This document shows positions 1 to 10,534 of a stretch of DNA of 30,870 bases, in pieces. This stretch comes from Nemertoderma westbladi. Taxonomy: Eukaryota > Xenacoelomorpha > Nemertodermatida > Nemertodermatidae. Below the pieces are notes generated by a model. The model was not told the origin of the DNA and ran no database searches. It saw nothing but the letters and a program-made list of their open reading frames with translations. The stretch is from the NCBI GenBank assembly GCA_032718475.1, contig JAUCBJ010005743.1:1-30870 (forward strand), read 5' to 3'. Every line of letters starts with the position of its first letter. Position 1 is the first letter of the stretch. A program made the position numbers and the translations under genes.

Positions 1-477
1 GCTGGGTGAACAAATGATTTAAATTTCAAAGATAAATATGAAAGTATGTCTGGAAATGTCCCCATAGACTTTGTGTACAATGTATGAATTAATATAAAAT
101 ATGAAAATACTCATATTCCATGCTTTAGGCCAAAGATCATAAAGATCATGATCAAAGATAATAAAAATGACCCTTTTGGACAAATTGACTAAAATAGTGT
201 ATATCATCCACTAGCGAGCCCGTGTCGACCAAAAAGTTTCGAATTTTAAATCAATATCGCTCGTTTTGCTTTTTCGGTATATTTTCGCCTACTTCCCAAA
301 GGTGGCGATTCGATGCTGATATTCGACTTGGCGGTTGGGACCCCGATTTCACGAAAATCCATTTATCTCGGCTTCCGCTGGGTCTTTTTGAAAATTTAAA
401 AAATTGGCGAGCTCCTCTCGTTGTTTCCCATCGATTGGCACCGTTAATTTCGAGATTCGATTAATTAATTCGCTCTT

Positions 478-523
478 AATTAGCGCTAATTGCTAATTGC
501 TGCATTTTTTAACGACTCGTTAA
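478..523. other. Two conserved dyad palindromes
   Basis: AATTAGCGCTAATT (478-491) is a perfect 14-bp palindrome, and TTAACGACTCGTTAA (509-523) has 7-bp arms around one base. Both recur in each unit in an otherwise AT-rich TTAATTAATT context. They could be binding sites for a dimeric or homeodomain-like factor, but nothing in the sequence proves this. Confidence 0.6.
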
Positions 524-822
524 TTTTCCTCTATATCTCGAGAACTTCTTAATTTACGATCCCGGGACCGCTTCCGTTGGATAGAGCTCGAGCTTCCCGA
601 CCATATCTCTTGTACATGTTTTAACTTAAAACCGTTCCTTCCCGTAGTAATAGGCGAAAATAATATCGTCCAATCGGAAAGCTTCGTTGGCCCCGTAGAC
701 CCCCTAGAATTAATTTTTTTCATATTTTTATCGGGTCCGTCTAGCATAATTCGGGGATGAGGAACATTTTCTACTTTCAAACTTTTCTCAAATTCCCACT
801 CCTTCCGGTCGTATTTCGCCAA
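520..822 (-). other. Conserved minus-strand open frame without an initial ATG; probably not a gene
   Basis: A frame of about 100 codons is open in seven of the eight units (520-822, 4027-4329, 5782-6084, 7534-7836, 9300-9602, 11054-11356, 12794-13096) and truncated by a stop in unit 2 (2365-2589). The apparent first residue is a TTG codon. The frame stays open about 28 codons further upstream to a TAG, and the first real ATG lies about 25 codons inside. Differences between copies include H/Q, M/L, E/G, S/G/A, D/N and a stop, with only about three silent changes seen, so purifying selection is not apparent. The end is basic (RKRSR-type). I recognise no domain. A spliced or non-coding role cannot be excluded. 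Confidence 0.3.
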
Positions 823-1110
823 AGATCGTAAAGATCGTGTTCGATCAGCTACCGATCGGCCCCTATAGGTCGAGTCGTTCCAAAAAAAGAATGAGCTGGA
901 CTAACATCTATACCCCCTACGCGATCCCGTTGGCCGCTAGTCTCCATCTATAGCCAGTTTGGCTGTAGCTCGGCTGTAGCTTTTGGCGGGAAATTCAAAT
1001 TTCTAAAACGTTCCATTGGGCCCAACTCGAAAACCGTCGGTCGGATTCGCTCGAAATCAAAATTTAGAAAGTTAATAGGGGGTCTATCCACCTACTGGGA
1101 TAGTCGGCTT

Positions 1111-1157
1111 CCCCCCTAAGCGCCCCCTTATACCCTAACTCGCCCAAGTATACCCCC
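1111..1157 (-). other. Potential G-quadruplex tract, conserved in all units
   Basis: The plus strand has five C runs (6, 5, 3, 3 and 5 bases at 1111-1116, 1123-1127, 1133-1135, 1143-1145 and 1153-1157) separated by 5-7 bases. The minus strand therefore meets the usual G3+ N1-7 pattern with a spare run. The tract recurs in each unit (for example 2867-2913 in unit 2). In units 3, 5 and 8 the last run is CCC, and in unit 5 the second run is shortened to CCC, so at least three bases per run are kept throughout. Folding is a prediction only. Confidence 0.6.
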
Positions 1158-1213
1158 TTCGGTACAATATTCCCGGATTTTAGCATTGGGTGAGGAGGTG
1201 GTAGCGGTTAGTG

Positions 1214-1290
1214 AGGGCTAAAGCCCTTTTCCGCCTTACGGCGGTTAAAAAACATCCTCTGTCATCCAGTGATGATAGTTTTTTTATCAT
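1214..1290 (+). other. Hairpin cluster in each unit
   Basis: Three inverted repeats follow each other: AGGGCT-AA-AGCCCT (1214-1227), CCGCC-TTAC-GGCGG (1231-1244), and ATGATA with a 7-base GTTTTTT loop and TATCAT (1272-1290). The first is unchanged in all eight units. In the second, units 4, 6 and 7 carry T and A at the outer pair where the others have C and G, so pairing is kept. Unit 5 has C to T at the second position, a possible G-U wobble. Unit 2 changes only the loop. The third is broken in the T4 tail of unit 4 and absent from unit 8. Units 4, 6 and 7 share one body type, so the compensated pair counts as one event. Confidence 0.75.
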
Positions 1291-1320
1291 TTATTTTTCA
1301 TTAATTAGTATTATTAATTT

Positions 1321-1352
<32 letters not shown>

Positions 1353-1747
1353 TATATTTAATTGTTTTTTTAGTAGGTAAATGTAGTTCTAGAATTAGTT
1401 TAAAGAGCTATAGTTATTGTTCTATTAGTCGAAGAAGTATCTCGTACATAGTTGTTCCGCTATATTCCCCATACATAGATTCCAACTAATTGTATTCCTC
1501 CCCTACGCTACGCTAAAAGGTGGCGATAGTGTATATTCGTAACTCGATAGATCTAAATTCATAGTCTTTTGTAACATATAGTTATATCCATTCCCTTTTT
1601 TAACAACTCGCTATATATACAATCATATACATATACAATCATATACAATCATTAACTAACTATGTATAAACACTAACCACTAGCCCCGCCCACCACCCTA
1701 TAATGTATTTAAAGGCTTTGCGGATTTCATCTCTTAATATTTTGGTG

Positions 1748-1778
1748 GTTCACCCAGCCATTGCATGGCTGGGTGAAC
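1748..1778. repeat. Perfect 14-bp inverted repeat at unit junction (7 copies)
   Basis: Arm GTTCACCCAGCCAT is followed by TGC and then the exact reverse complement of the arm. Identical copies lie at 1748-1778, 3488-3518, 5243-5273, 6995-7025, 8761-8791, 10515-10545 and 12255-12285, so all seven complete junctions have it without a mismatch. It could fold as a strong hairpin or cruciform. It could equally be read as the two 14-bp terminal inverted repeats of a transposon arranged head to tail with a 3-bp spacer. Homology between the ends stops at the end of the 14-bp arms. Confidence 0.95.
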
Positions 1779-3507
1779 AAATGATTTAAATTTCAAAGAT
1801 AAATTTTAAAGTATGTCTGACAATGTCCCCATAGACTTTGCTTATAATGTACGAATTACAATTTAATATAAAAATACTCTTATTCCATGCTTTAGGCCAA
1901 AGATCATAAAGATCATGATCAAATATCATAAAAATGACCCTTTTGGGCAAATTGACTAAAATAGTGTATATCCTCCACTAGCGAACCCGTATCGACCAAA
2001 AAGTTACTAATTTTAAATCAATATCGTTCGTTTTGCATTTTTGGTATATTTTCGCCTATTTCCCAAAGTTGGTGATTCGCCTCTGTTATTCGATTTGGCA
2101 GTCCCGGCCCCGTTTTTACGAAAATCCATTTATCTCGGCTTCCGCTGGGTCTTTTCGAAAATTTAAAAAATTGGCGAGCTCCTCTCGTTGTTTCCCATCG
2201 ATTAGCACCGTTAATTTCGAGATTCGATTAATTAATTCGCTCTTAATTAGCGCTAATTGCTAATTACTGCATTTTTTAACGACTCGTTAATTTTCCTTTA
2301 TATCTCGAGAACCTCTTAATTTACGATCCCGGGACCGCTTCCGTTGGATAGAGCTCGAGCTTCCCTACCATATCTCTTGTACATGTTTTAACTTAAAACC
2401 GTTCCTTCCCGTAGTAATAGGTGAAAATAATATCGTCCAATCGGAAAGCTTCGTTGGCCCCGTAGACCCCCTAGAATTAATTTTTTTCAAATTTTTATCG
2501 GGTCCGTCTAGCATAATTCGGGGTTGAGGAACATTTTCTACTTTCAAACTTTTCTCAAATTCCCACTCCTTCCGGTCGTATTTCGCCAAAGATCGTAAAG
2601 ATCGTGTTCGATCAGCTACCGATCGGCCCCTATAGGTCGAGTCGTTCCGAAAAAAGAATGAGCTGGACTAACATCTATACCCCCTACACGATCCCGTTGG
2701 CCGCTAGTCTCCATCTATAGCCAGTTTGGCTGTAGCGTTTGGCGGGAAATTCAAATTTCTAAAACGTTCCATTGGGCCCAACTCGAAAACCGTCGGTCGG
2801 ATTCGCTCGAAATCAAAATTTAGAAAGTTAATAGGGGGTCTATCCACCTAATGGAATGGTCGGCTTCCCCCCTAAGCGCCCCCTTATACCCTAACTCGCC
2901 CAAGTATACCCCCTTTCTATCACATTCCCGGATTTTAGTATTGGGTGAGGAATTGGTAGTGGTTAGTGAGGGCTAAAGCCCTTTTCCGCCTTATGGCGGT
3001 TAAAAAACATCCTCTATCATCCAGTGATGATAGTTTTTTTATCATTTATTTTTCATTAATTAGTATTATTAATTTGTATTATTATTATTATTTATATTTA
3101 ATTGTTTTTTTAGTAGGTAAATGTAGTTCTAGAATTAGTTTAAAGAGCTATAGTTATTGTTCTATTAGTCGAAGAAGTATCTCGTACATAGTTGTTCCGC
3201 TATATTCCCCATACATAGATTCCAACTAATTGTACTCCTCCCCTACGCTACGCTAAAAGGTGGCGATAGTGTATATTCGTAACTCTATAGATCTAAATTC
3301 ATAGTCTTTTGTAACATAAAGTTATATCCATTCCCTTTTTTAACAACTCGCTATATATACAATCATATACATATACAATCATATACAATCATTAACTAAC
3401 TATGTATAAACACTAACCACTAGCCCCACCCACCACCCTATAATGTATTTAAAGGCTTTGCGGATTTCATCTCTTAATATTTTGGTGGTTCACCCAGCCA
3501 TTGCATG
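1768..3507 (+). repeat. Array unit 2 (body B, tail T2)
   Basis: Body B is the most divergent body. The minus-strand open frame is cut by a stop here because CCCTACCAT replaces CCCGACCAT near 2363. Tail T2 resembles T1 but with a shorter ATT run, and recurs in unit 7. Confidence 0.95.
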
Positions 3508-5262
3508 GCTGGGTGAACAAATGATTTAAATTTCAAAGATAAATTTTAAAGTATGTCTGACAATGTCCCCATAGACTTTGCTTATAATGTACGAATTACA
3601 ATTTAATATAAAAATACTCTTATTCCATGCTTTAGGCCAAAGATCATAAAGATCATGATCAAAGATCATAAAAATGACCCTTTTGGGTAAATAAACTAAA
3701 ATTGTGAATATCGTCCACTAGCGAACCCGTATCGACCAAAAAGTTTCGAATTTTAAATCAATATCGCTCATTTTGCTTTTTCGGTATATTTTCGCCTACT
3801 TCCCAAAGGTGGCGATTCGACGCTGATATTCAACTTGGCGGTCGGGACCCCGATTTTACGAAAATCCATTTATCTCGGCTTCCGCTGGGTCTTTTCGAAA
3901 ATTTAAAAAATTGGCGAGCTCCTCTCGTTGTTTCCCATCGATTGGCACCGTTAATTTCGCGATTCGATTAATTAATTCGATCTTAATTAGCGCTAATTGC
4001 TAATTACTGCATTTTTTAACGACTCGTTAATTTTCCTCTATATCTCTAGAACTTCTTAATTTACGATTCCGGGACCGCTTCCGTTGGATAGAGCTCGAGC
4101 CTCCCGACCATATCTCTTGTACATGTTTTAACTTAAAACCGTTCCTTCCCGTAGTAATAGGCGAAAATAATATCGTCCAATCGGAAAGCTTCGTTGGCCC
4201 CGTAGACCCCCTAGAATTAATTTTTTTCAAATTTTTATCGGGTCCGTCTAGCATAATTCGGGGGTGAGGAACATTTTCTACTTTCAAACTTTTCTCAAAT
4301 TCCCACTCCTTCCGGTCGTATTTCGCCAAAGATCGTAAAGATCGTGTTCGATCAGCTACCGATCGGCCCCTATAGGTCGAGTCGTTCCAAAAAAAGAATG
4401 AGCTGGACTAACATCTATACCCCCTACACGATCCCGTTGGCCGCTAGTCTCCATCTATAGCCAGTTTGGCTGTAGCGTTTGGCGGGAAATTCAAATTTCT
4501 AAAACGTTCCATTGGGCCCAACTCGAAAACCGTCGGTCGGATTCGCTCGAAATCAAAATTTAGAAAGTTAATAGGGGGTCTATCCACCTTCTGGGATGGT
4601 CGGCTTCCCCCCTAAGCGCCCCCTTATACCCTAACTCGCCCAAGTATACCCTTTTCTGTATATAATTCCCGGATTGTTGTATGGGGTGAGGAGGTGGTAG
4701 TGGTTAGTGAGGGCTAAAGCCCTTTTCCGCCTTGCGGCGGTTAAAAAACATCCTCTATCATCCAGTGATGATAGTTTTTTTATCATTTATTTTTCATTAA
4801 TTAGTATTTAATTGTTTTTTTTAGTAGGTAAATGCAGTTCTAGAATTAGTTTAAAGAGCTATAGTTTGTTATTGTTCTATTAGTCGAAGAAGTATCTCGT
4901 ACATAGTTGTTCCGCTATATTCCCCATACATAGATTCCAACTAATTGTATTCCTCCCCTACGCTACGCTAAAAGGTGGCGTTAGTGTATATTCGTAACTC
5001 TATAGATCTAAATTCATAGTCTTTTGTAACATAAAATTATATCCCATTCCCTTTTTTAACAACTCTATAGATCTAAATTCATAGTCTTTTGTAACATAAA
5101 ATTATATCCCATTCCCTTTTTTAACAACTCGCTATATATACAATCATTACCTAACTATGTATAAACACTAACCACTAGCCCCACCCACCACCCTATAACG
5201 TATTTAAAGGCTTTGCGGATTTCATCGCTTAATATTTTGGTGGTTCACCCAGCCATTGCATG
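3508..5262 (+). repeat. Array unit 3 (body C, tail T3)
   Basis: Body C reappears in the terminal unit 8. Tail T3 lacks the ATT run, carries GCAGTTC instead of GTAGTTC, and contains a 65-bp direct duplication at 4996-5125. The same tail is found in units 5 and 6. Confidence 0.95.
4996..5125 (+). repeat. 65-bp direct duplication in tail T3
   Basis: Two copies of a 65-bp segment starting AACTCTATAGATC follow each other. The same duplication is in the T3 tails of units 5 and 6 (about 8514-8643 and 10268-10397) and absent from T1, T2 and T4, so it marks one block lineage. Confidence 0.9.
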
Positions 5263-7014
5263 GCTGGGTGAACAAATGATTTAAATTTCAAAGATAAACT
5301 TTAAAGTATGTCTGAAAATGTCCCCATAGACTTTGCTTATAATGTACGAATTACAATTTAATATAAAAATACTCTTATTCCATGCTTTAGGCCAAAGATC
5401 ACAAAGATCATGATCAAAGATCATAAAAATGACCCTTTTGGATAAATTGACTAAAATTGTGTTTATCGTCCACTAGCGAACCCGTATCGACCAAAAAGTT
5501 TCGAATTTTAAATCAATATCGCTCATTTTGCTTTTTCGGTATATTTTCGCCTACTTCCCAAAGGTGGTGATTCGCCTCCGATATTCGACTAGGTGGTCGG
5601 GACCCCAATTTTACGGAAATCCATTTATCTCGGCTTCCGCTGGGTCTTTTCGAAAATTTAAAAAATTGGCGAGCTCCTCTCGTTGTTTCCCATCGATTGG
5701 CACCGTTAATTTTGAGATTCGATTAATTAATTCGCTCTTAATTAGCGCTAATTGCTAATTACTGCATTTTTTAACGACTCGTTAATTTTCCTCTATATCT
5801 CGAGAACTTCTTAATTTACGATTCCGGGACCGCTTCCGTTGGATAGAGCTCGAGCTTGCCGACCATATCTCTTGTACATGTTTTAACTTAAAACCGTTCC
5901 TTCCCGTAGTAATAGGCGAAAATAATATCGTCCAATCGGAAAGCTTCGTTGGCCCCGTAGACCCCCTAGAATTAATTTTTTTCAAATTTTTATCGGGTCC
6001 GTCTAGCATAATTCGGGGGTGAGGAACATTTTCTACTTTCAAACTTTTCCCAAATTCCCACTCCTTCCGGTCGTATTTCGCCAAAGATCGTAAAGATCGT
6101 GTTCGATCAGCTACCGATCGGCCCCTATAGGTCGAGTCGTTCCAAAAAAAGAATGAGCTGGACTAACATCTATACCCTCTACGCGATCCCGTTGGCCGCT
6201 AGTCTCCATCTATTGCCAGTTTGGCTGTAGCGTTTGGCGGGAAATTCAAATTTCTAAAACGTTCCATTGGGCCCAACTCGAAAACCGTCGGTCGGATTCG
6301 CTCGAAATCAAAATTTAGAAAGTTAATAGGGGGTCTATCCTCCTACTGGGATGGTCGGCTTCCCCCCTAAGCGCCCCCTTATACCCTAACTCGCCCAAGT
6401 ATACCCCCTTTCTATCACATTCCCGGATTTTAGTATTGGGTGAGGAATTGGTAGTGGTTAGTAAGGGCTAAAGCCCTTTTTCGCCTTGCGGCGATTAAAA
6501 AACATCCTCTATCATCCAGTGATGTGAGTTTTTTTATCATTTATTCTTGATCAGTGTAGCTTGTATATTTTAGTAGACCTTGTTATTATTATTATTATTA
6601 TTATTATAAATTTAATTATATTTATTTGTTTTTTAGTAGGTAAACGGAGTTCTAGAATTAGTTTAAAGAGCTATAGTACTGTAATTGTTCTAATGTAGAA
6701 GTCGAAGAAGTATCTCGTACATAGTTATTCCGCTATAACCAGTTGTATTCTCCCCTACCCTAAAAGGTGGCGATAGTGTGTATTTGTAAATCGGAATATC
6801 GAAATTTACTGTCTTATGTAACATAAAGTTATATCCATTCCCTTTTTTAACAACTCGCTATATATACAATCATATACATATACAATCATATACAATCATT
6901 AACTAACTATGTATAAACACTAACCACTAGCCCCACCCACCACCCTATAATGTATTTAAAGGCTTTGCGGATTTCATCTCTTAATATTTTGGTGGTTCAC
7001 CCAGCCATTGCATG
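5263..7014 (+). repeat. Array unit 4 (body D, tail T4)
   Basis: Body D is shared with units 6 and 7. Tail T4 is unique in the window: GATGTGAG disrupts the third hairpin, it has a private stretch containing CTTGATCAGTGTAGC and an ATT run, and a shorter segment around 6700-6790. Confidence 0.95.
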
Positions 7015-8780
7015 GCTGGGTGAACAAATGATTTAAATTTCAAAGATAAATATGAAAGTATGTCTGGAAATGTCCCCATAGACTTTGCGTACAATGTATG
7101 AATTAATATAAAATATGAAAATACTCATATTCCATGCTTTAGGCCAAAGATCATAAAGATCATGATCAAAGATAATAAAAATGACCCTTTTGGACAAATT
7201 GACTAAAATAGTGTATATCATCCACTAGCGAGCCCGTGTCGACCAAAAAGTTTCGAATTTTAAATCAATATCGCTCGTTTTGCTTTTTCGGTATATTTTC
7301 GCCTACTTCCCAAAGGTGGCGATTCGATGCTGATATTCGACTTGGCGGTTGGGACCCCGATTTCACGAAAATCCATTTATCTCGGCTTCCGCTGGGTCTT
7401 TTTGAAAATTTAAAAAATTGGCGAGCTCCTCTCGTTGTTTCCCATCGATTGGCACCGTTAATTTCGAGATTCGATTAATTAATTCGCTCTTAATTAGCGC
7501 TAATTGCTAATTGCTGCATTTTTTAACGACTCGTTAATTTTCCTCTATATCTCGAGAACTTCTTAATTTACGATCCCGGGACCGCTTCCGTTGGATAGAG
7601 CTCGAGCTTCCCGACCATATCTCTTGTACATGTTTTAACTTAAAACCGTTCCTTCCCGTAGTAATAGGCGAAAATAATATCGTCCAATCGGAAAGCTTCG
7701 TTGGCCCCGTAGACCCCCTAGAATTAATTTTTTTCATATTTTTATCGGGTCCGTCTAGCATAATTCGGGGATGAGGAACATTTTCTACTTTCAAACTTTT
7801 CTCAAATTCCCACTCCTTCCGGTCGTATTTCGCCAAAGATCGTAAAGATCGTGTTCGATCAGCTACCGATCGGCCCCTATAGGTCGAGTCGTTCCAAAAA
7901 AAGAATGAGCTGGACTAACATCTATACCCCCTACGCGATCCCGTTGGCCGCTAGTCTCCATCTATAGCCAGTTTGGCTGTAGCTCGGCTGTAGCTTTTGG
8001 CGGGAAATTCAAATTTCTAAAACGTTCCATTGGGCCCAACTCGAAAACCGTCGGTCGGATTCGCTCGAAATCAAAATTTAGAAAGTTAATAGGGGGTCTA
8101 TCCACCTACTGGGATAGTCGGCTTCCCCCCTAAGCGCTCCCTTATACCCTAACTCGCCCAAGTATACCCTTTTCCGTATATAGTTCCCCGTTTATTGAAT
8201 TGGGTGAGGCGGTGGTAGTGGTTAGTGAGGGCTAAAGCCCTTTTCTGCCTTGCGGCGGTTAAAAAACATCCTCTATCATCCAGTGATGATAGTTTTTTTA
8301 TCATTTATTTTTCATTAATTAGTATTTAATTGTTTTTTTTAGTAGGTAAATGCAGTTCTAGAATTAGTTTAAAGAGCTATAGTTTGTTATTGTTCTATTA
8401 GTCGAAGAAGTATCTCGTACATAGTTGTTCCGCTATATTCCCCATACATAGATTCCAACTAATTGTATTCCTCCCCTACGCTACGCTAAAAGGTGGCGTT
8501 AGTGTATATTCGTAACTCTATAGATCTAAATTCATAGTCTTTTGTAACATAAAATTATATCCCATTCCCTTTTTTAACAACTCTATAGATCTAAATTCAT
8601 AGTCTTTTGTAACATAAAATTATATCCCATTCCCTTTTTTAACAACTCGCTATATATACAATCATTACCTAACTATGTATAAACACTAACCACTAGCCCC
8701 ACCCACCACCCTATAACGTATTTAAAGGCTTTGCGGATTTCATCGCTTAATATTTTGGTGGTTCACCCAGCCATTGCATG
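7015..8780 (+). repeat. Array unit 5 (body A, tail T3)
   Basis: The first ~1.13 kb matches unit 1 with only a few differences seen (for example GCGTAC for GTGTAC near 7087 and GCGCTCCC for GCGCCCCC near 8136). It then switches to a private ~100-bp segment and, after the hairpin cluster, to tail T3. It is a clear mosaic. Confidence 0.95.
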
Positions 8781-10534
8781 GCTGGGTGAACAAATGATTT
8801 AAATTTCAAAGATAAACTTTAAAGTATGTCTGAAAATGTCCCCATAGACTTTGCTTATAATGTACGAATTACAATTTAATATAAAAATACTCTTATTCCA
8901 TGCTTTAGGCCAAAGATCACAAAGATCATGATCAAAGATCATAAAAATGACCCTTTTGGATAAATTGACTAAAATTGTGTTTATCGTCCACTAGCGAACC
9001 CGTATCGACCAAAAAGTTTCGAATTTTAAATCAATATCGCTCATTTTGCTTTTTCGGTATATTTTCGCCTACTTCCCAAAGGTGGTGATTCGCCTCCGAT
9101 ATTCGACTAGGTGGTCGGGACCCCAATTTTACGGAAATCCATTTATCTCGGCTTCCGCTGGGTCTTTTCGAAAATTTAAAAAATTGGCGAGCTCCTCTCG
9201 TTGTTTCCCATCGATTGGCACCGTTAATTTTGAGATTCGATTAATTAATTCGCTCTTAATTAGCGCTAATTGCTAATTACTGCATTTTTTAACGACTCGT
9301 TAATTTTCCTCTATATCTCGAGAACTTCTTAATTTACGATTCCGGGACCGCTTCCGTTGGATAGAGCTCGAGCTTGCCGACCATATCTCTTGTACATGTT
9401 TTAACTTAAAACCGTTCCTTCCCGTAGTAATAGGCGAAAATAATATCGTCCAATCGGAAAGCTTCGTTGGCCCCGTAGACCCCCTAGAATTAATTTTTTT
9501 CAAATTTTTATCGGGTCCGTCTAGCATAATTCGGGGGTGAGGAACATTTTCTACTTTCAAACTTTTCCCAAATTCCCACTCCTTCCGGTCGTATTTCGCC
9601 AAAGATCGTAAAGATCGTGTTCGATCAGCTACCGATCGGCCCCTATAGGTCGAGTCGTTCCAAAAAAAGAATGAGCTGGACTAACATCTATACCCTCTAC
9701 GCGATCCCGTTGGCCGCTAGTCTCCATCTATTGCCAGTTTGGCTGTAGCGTTTGGCGGGAAATTCAAATTTCTAAAACGTTCCATTGGGCCCAACTCGAA
9801 AACCGTCGGTCGGATTCGCTCGAAATCAAAATTTAGAAAGTTAATAGGGGGTCTATCCTCCTACTGGGATGGTCGGCTTCCCCCCTAAGCGCCCCCTTAT
9901 ACCCTAACTCGCCCAAGTATACCCCCTTTCTATCACATTCCCGGATTTTAGTATTGGGTGAGGAATTGGTAGTGGTTAGTAAGGGCTAAAGCCCTTTTTC
10001 GCCTTGCGGCGATTAAAAAACATCCTCTGTCATCCAGTGATGATAGTTTTTTTATCATTTATTTTTCATTAATTAGTATTTAATTGTTTTTTTTAGTAGG
10101 TAAATGCAGTTCTAGAATTAGTTTAAAGAGCTATAGTTTGTTATTGTTCTATTAGTCGAAGAAGTATCTCGTACATAGTTGTTCCGCTATATTCCCCATA
10201 CATAGATTCCAACTAATTGTATTCCTCCCCTACGCTACGCTAAAAGGTGGCGTTAGTGTATATTCGTAACTCTATAGATCTAAATTCATAGTCTTTTGTA
10301 ACATAAAATTATATCCCATTCCCTTTTTTAACAACTCTATAGATCTAAATTCATAGTCTTTTGTAACATAAAATTATATCCCATTCCCTTTTTTAACAAC
10401 TCGCTATATATACAATCATTACCTAACTATGTATAAACACTAACCACTAGCCCCACCCACCACCCTATAACGTATTTAAAGGCTTTGCGGATTTCATCGC
10501 TTAATATTTTGGTGGTTCACCCAGCCATTGCATG
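8781..10534 (+). repeat. Array unit 6 (body D, tail T3)
   Basis: The body reads like unit 4 apart from CTGTCATCC for CTATCATCC just before the boundary. The tail is T3 with the 65-bp duplication. With the end of unit 5 it forms a 1754-bp block that occurs three times in the array. Confidence 0.95.

Larger units (their letters stand above)
128..846 (+). repeat. Diverged internal duplication of a GATC-rich motif within the unit
   Basis: A segment at 128-157 with CCAAAGATCATAAAGATCAT and one at 817-846 with GCCAAAGATCGTAAAGATCG are clearly related and lie ~690 bp apart. The pair recurs in each unit. This suggests the unit once grew by internal duplication or keeps two versions of one binding site. 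Confidence 0.5.
1..1767 (+). repeat. Array unit 1 (body A, tail T1)
   Basis: Body A (1-1269) nearly matches unit 5 until the C-run zone near 1150, where the two diverge. The ~100 bp before the hairpin cluster is a private variant (CCCTTCGGTACAATATTC). Tail T1 has the longest ATT run of the array (about 1322-1350). It ends in short ATACAATCAT-type repeats (about 1616-1655) and the junction inverted repeat. Confidence 0.95.

Noticed and set aside
222-464. Plus-strand frame of 80 codons in units 1 and 5 as a gene
   Set aside because: It begins with GTG, not ATG, and is replaced by different, shorter frames in the other units (for example starting TTG at 5528). It looks like open AT-rich repeat sequence.
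1131-1145. Telomeric repeat in the satellite unit
   Set aside because: A single CCCTAAC and one CCCCTAAG per unit are not a telomere array; they are part of the C-run tract.
1200-1270. Helitron 3' end (hairpin near the block boundary)
   Set aside because: The hairpin-near-end layout is suggestive, but there is no CTRR terminus, no 5' TC, and the distance to the end is about 25 bases. A Helentron-like origin remains possible but unsupported.
1255-1300. Hammerhead ribozyme in the satellite (CAGTGATGA resembling CTGATGA)
   Set aside because: The first core base differs in every unit where the site is present, and no GAAA core with flanking stems follows at a suitable distance.
1211-1489. 92-codon frame across the hairpin cluster and ATT run
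   Set aside because: It reads a microsatellite as poly-tyrosine, starts with GTG and changes length with the ATT number between units.
1730-1778. Geminivirus/circovirus-like origin (TAATATT word next to a stem-loop)
   Set aside because: TTAATATTTT lies outside the stem, not in the loop, and lacks the AC of the conserved nonanucleotide. No Rep-like frame is present.
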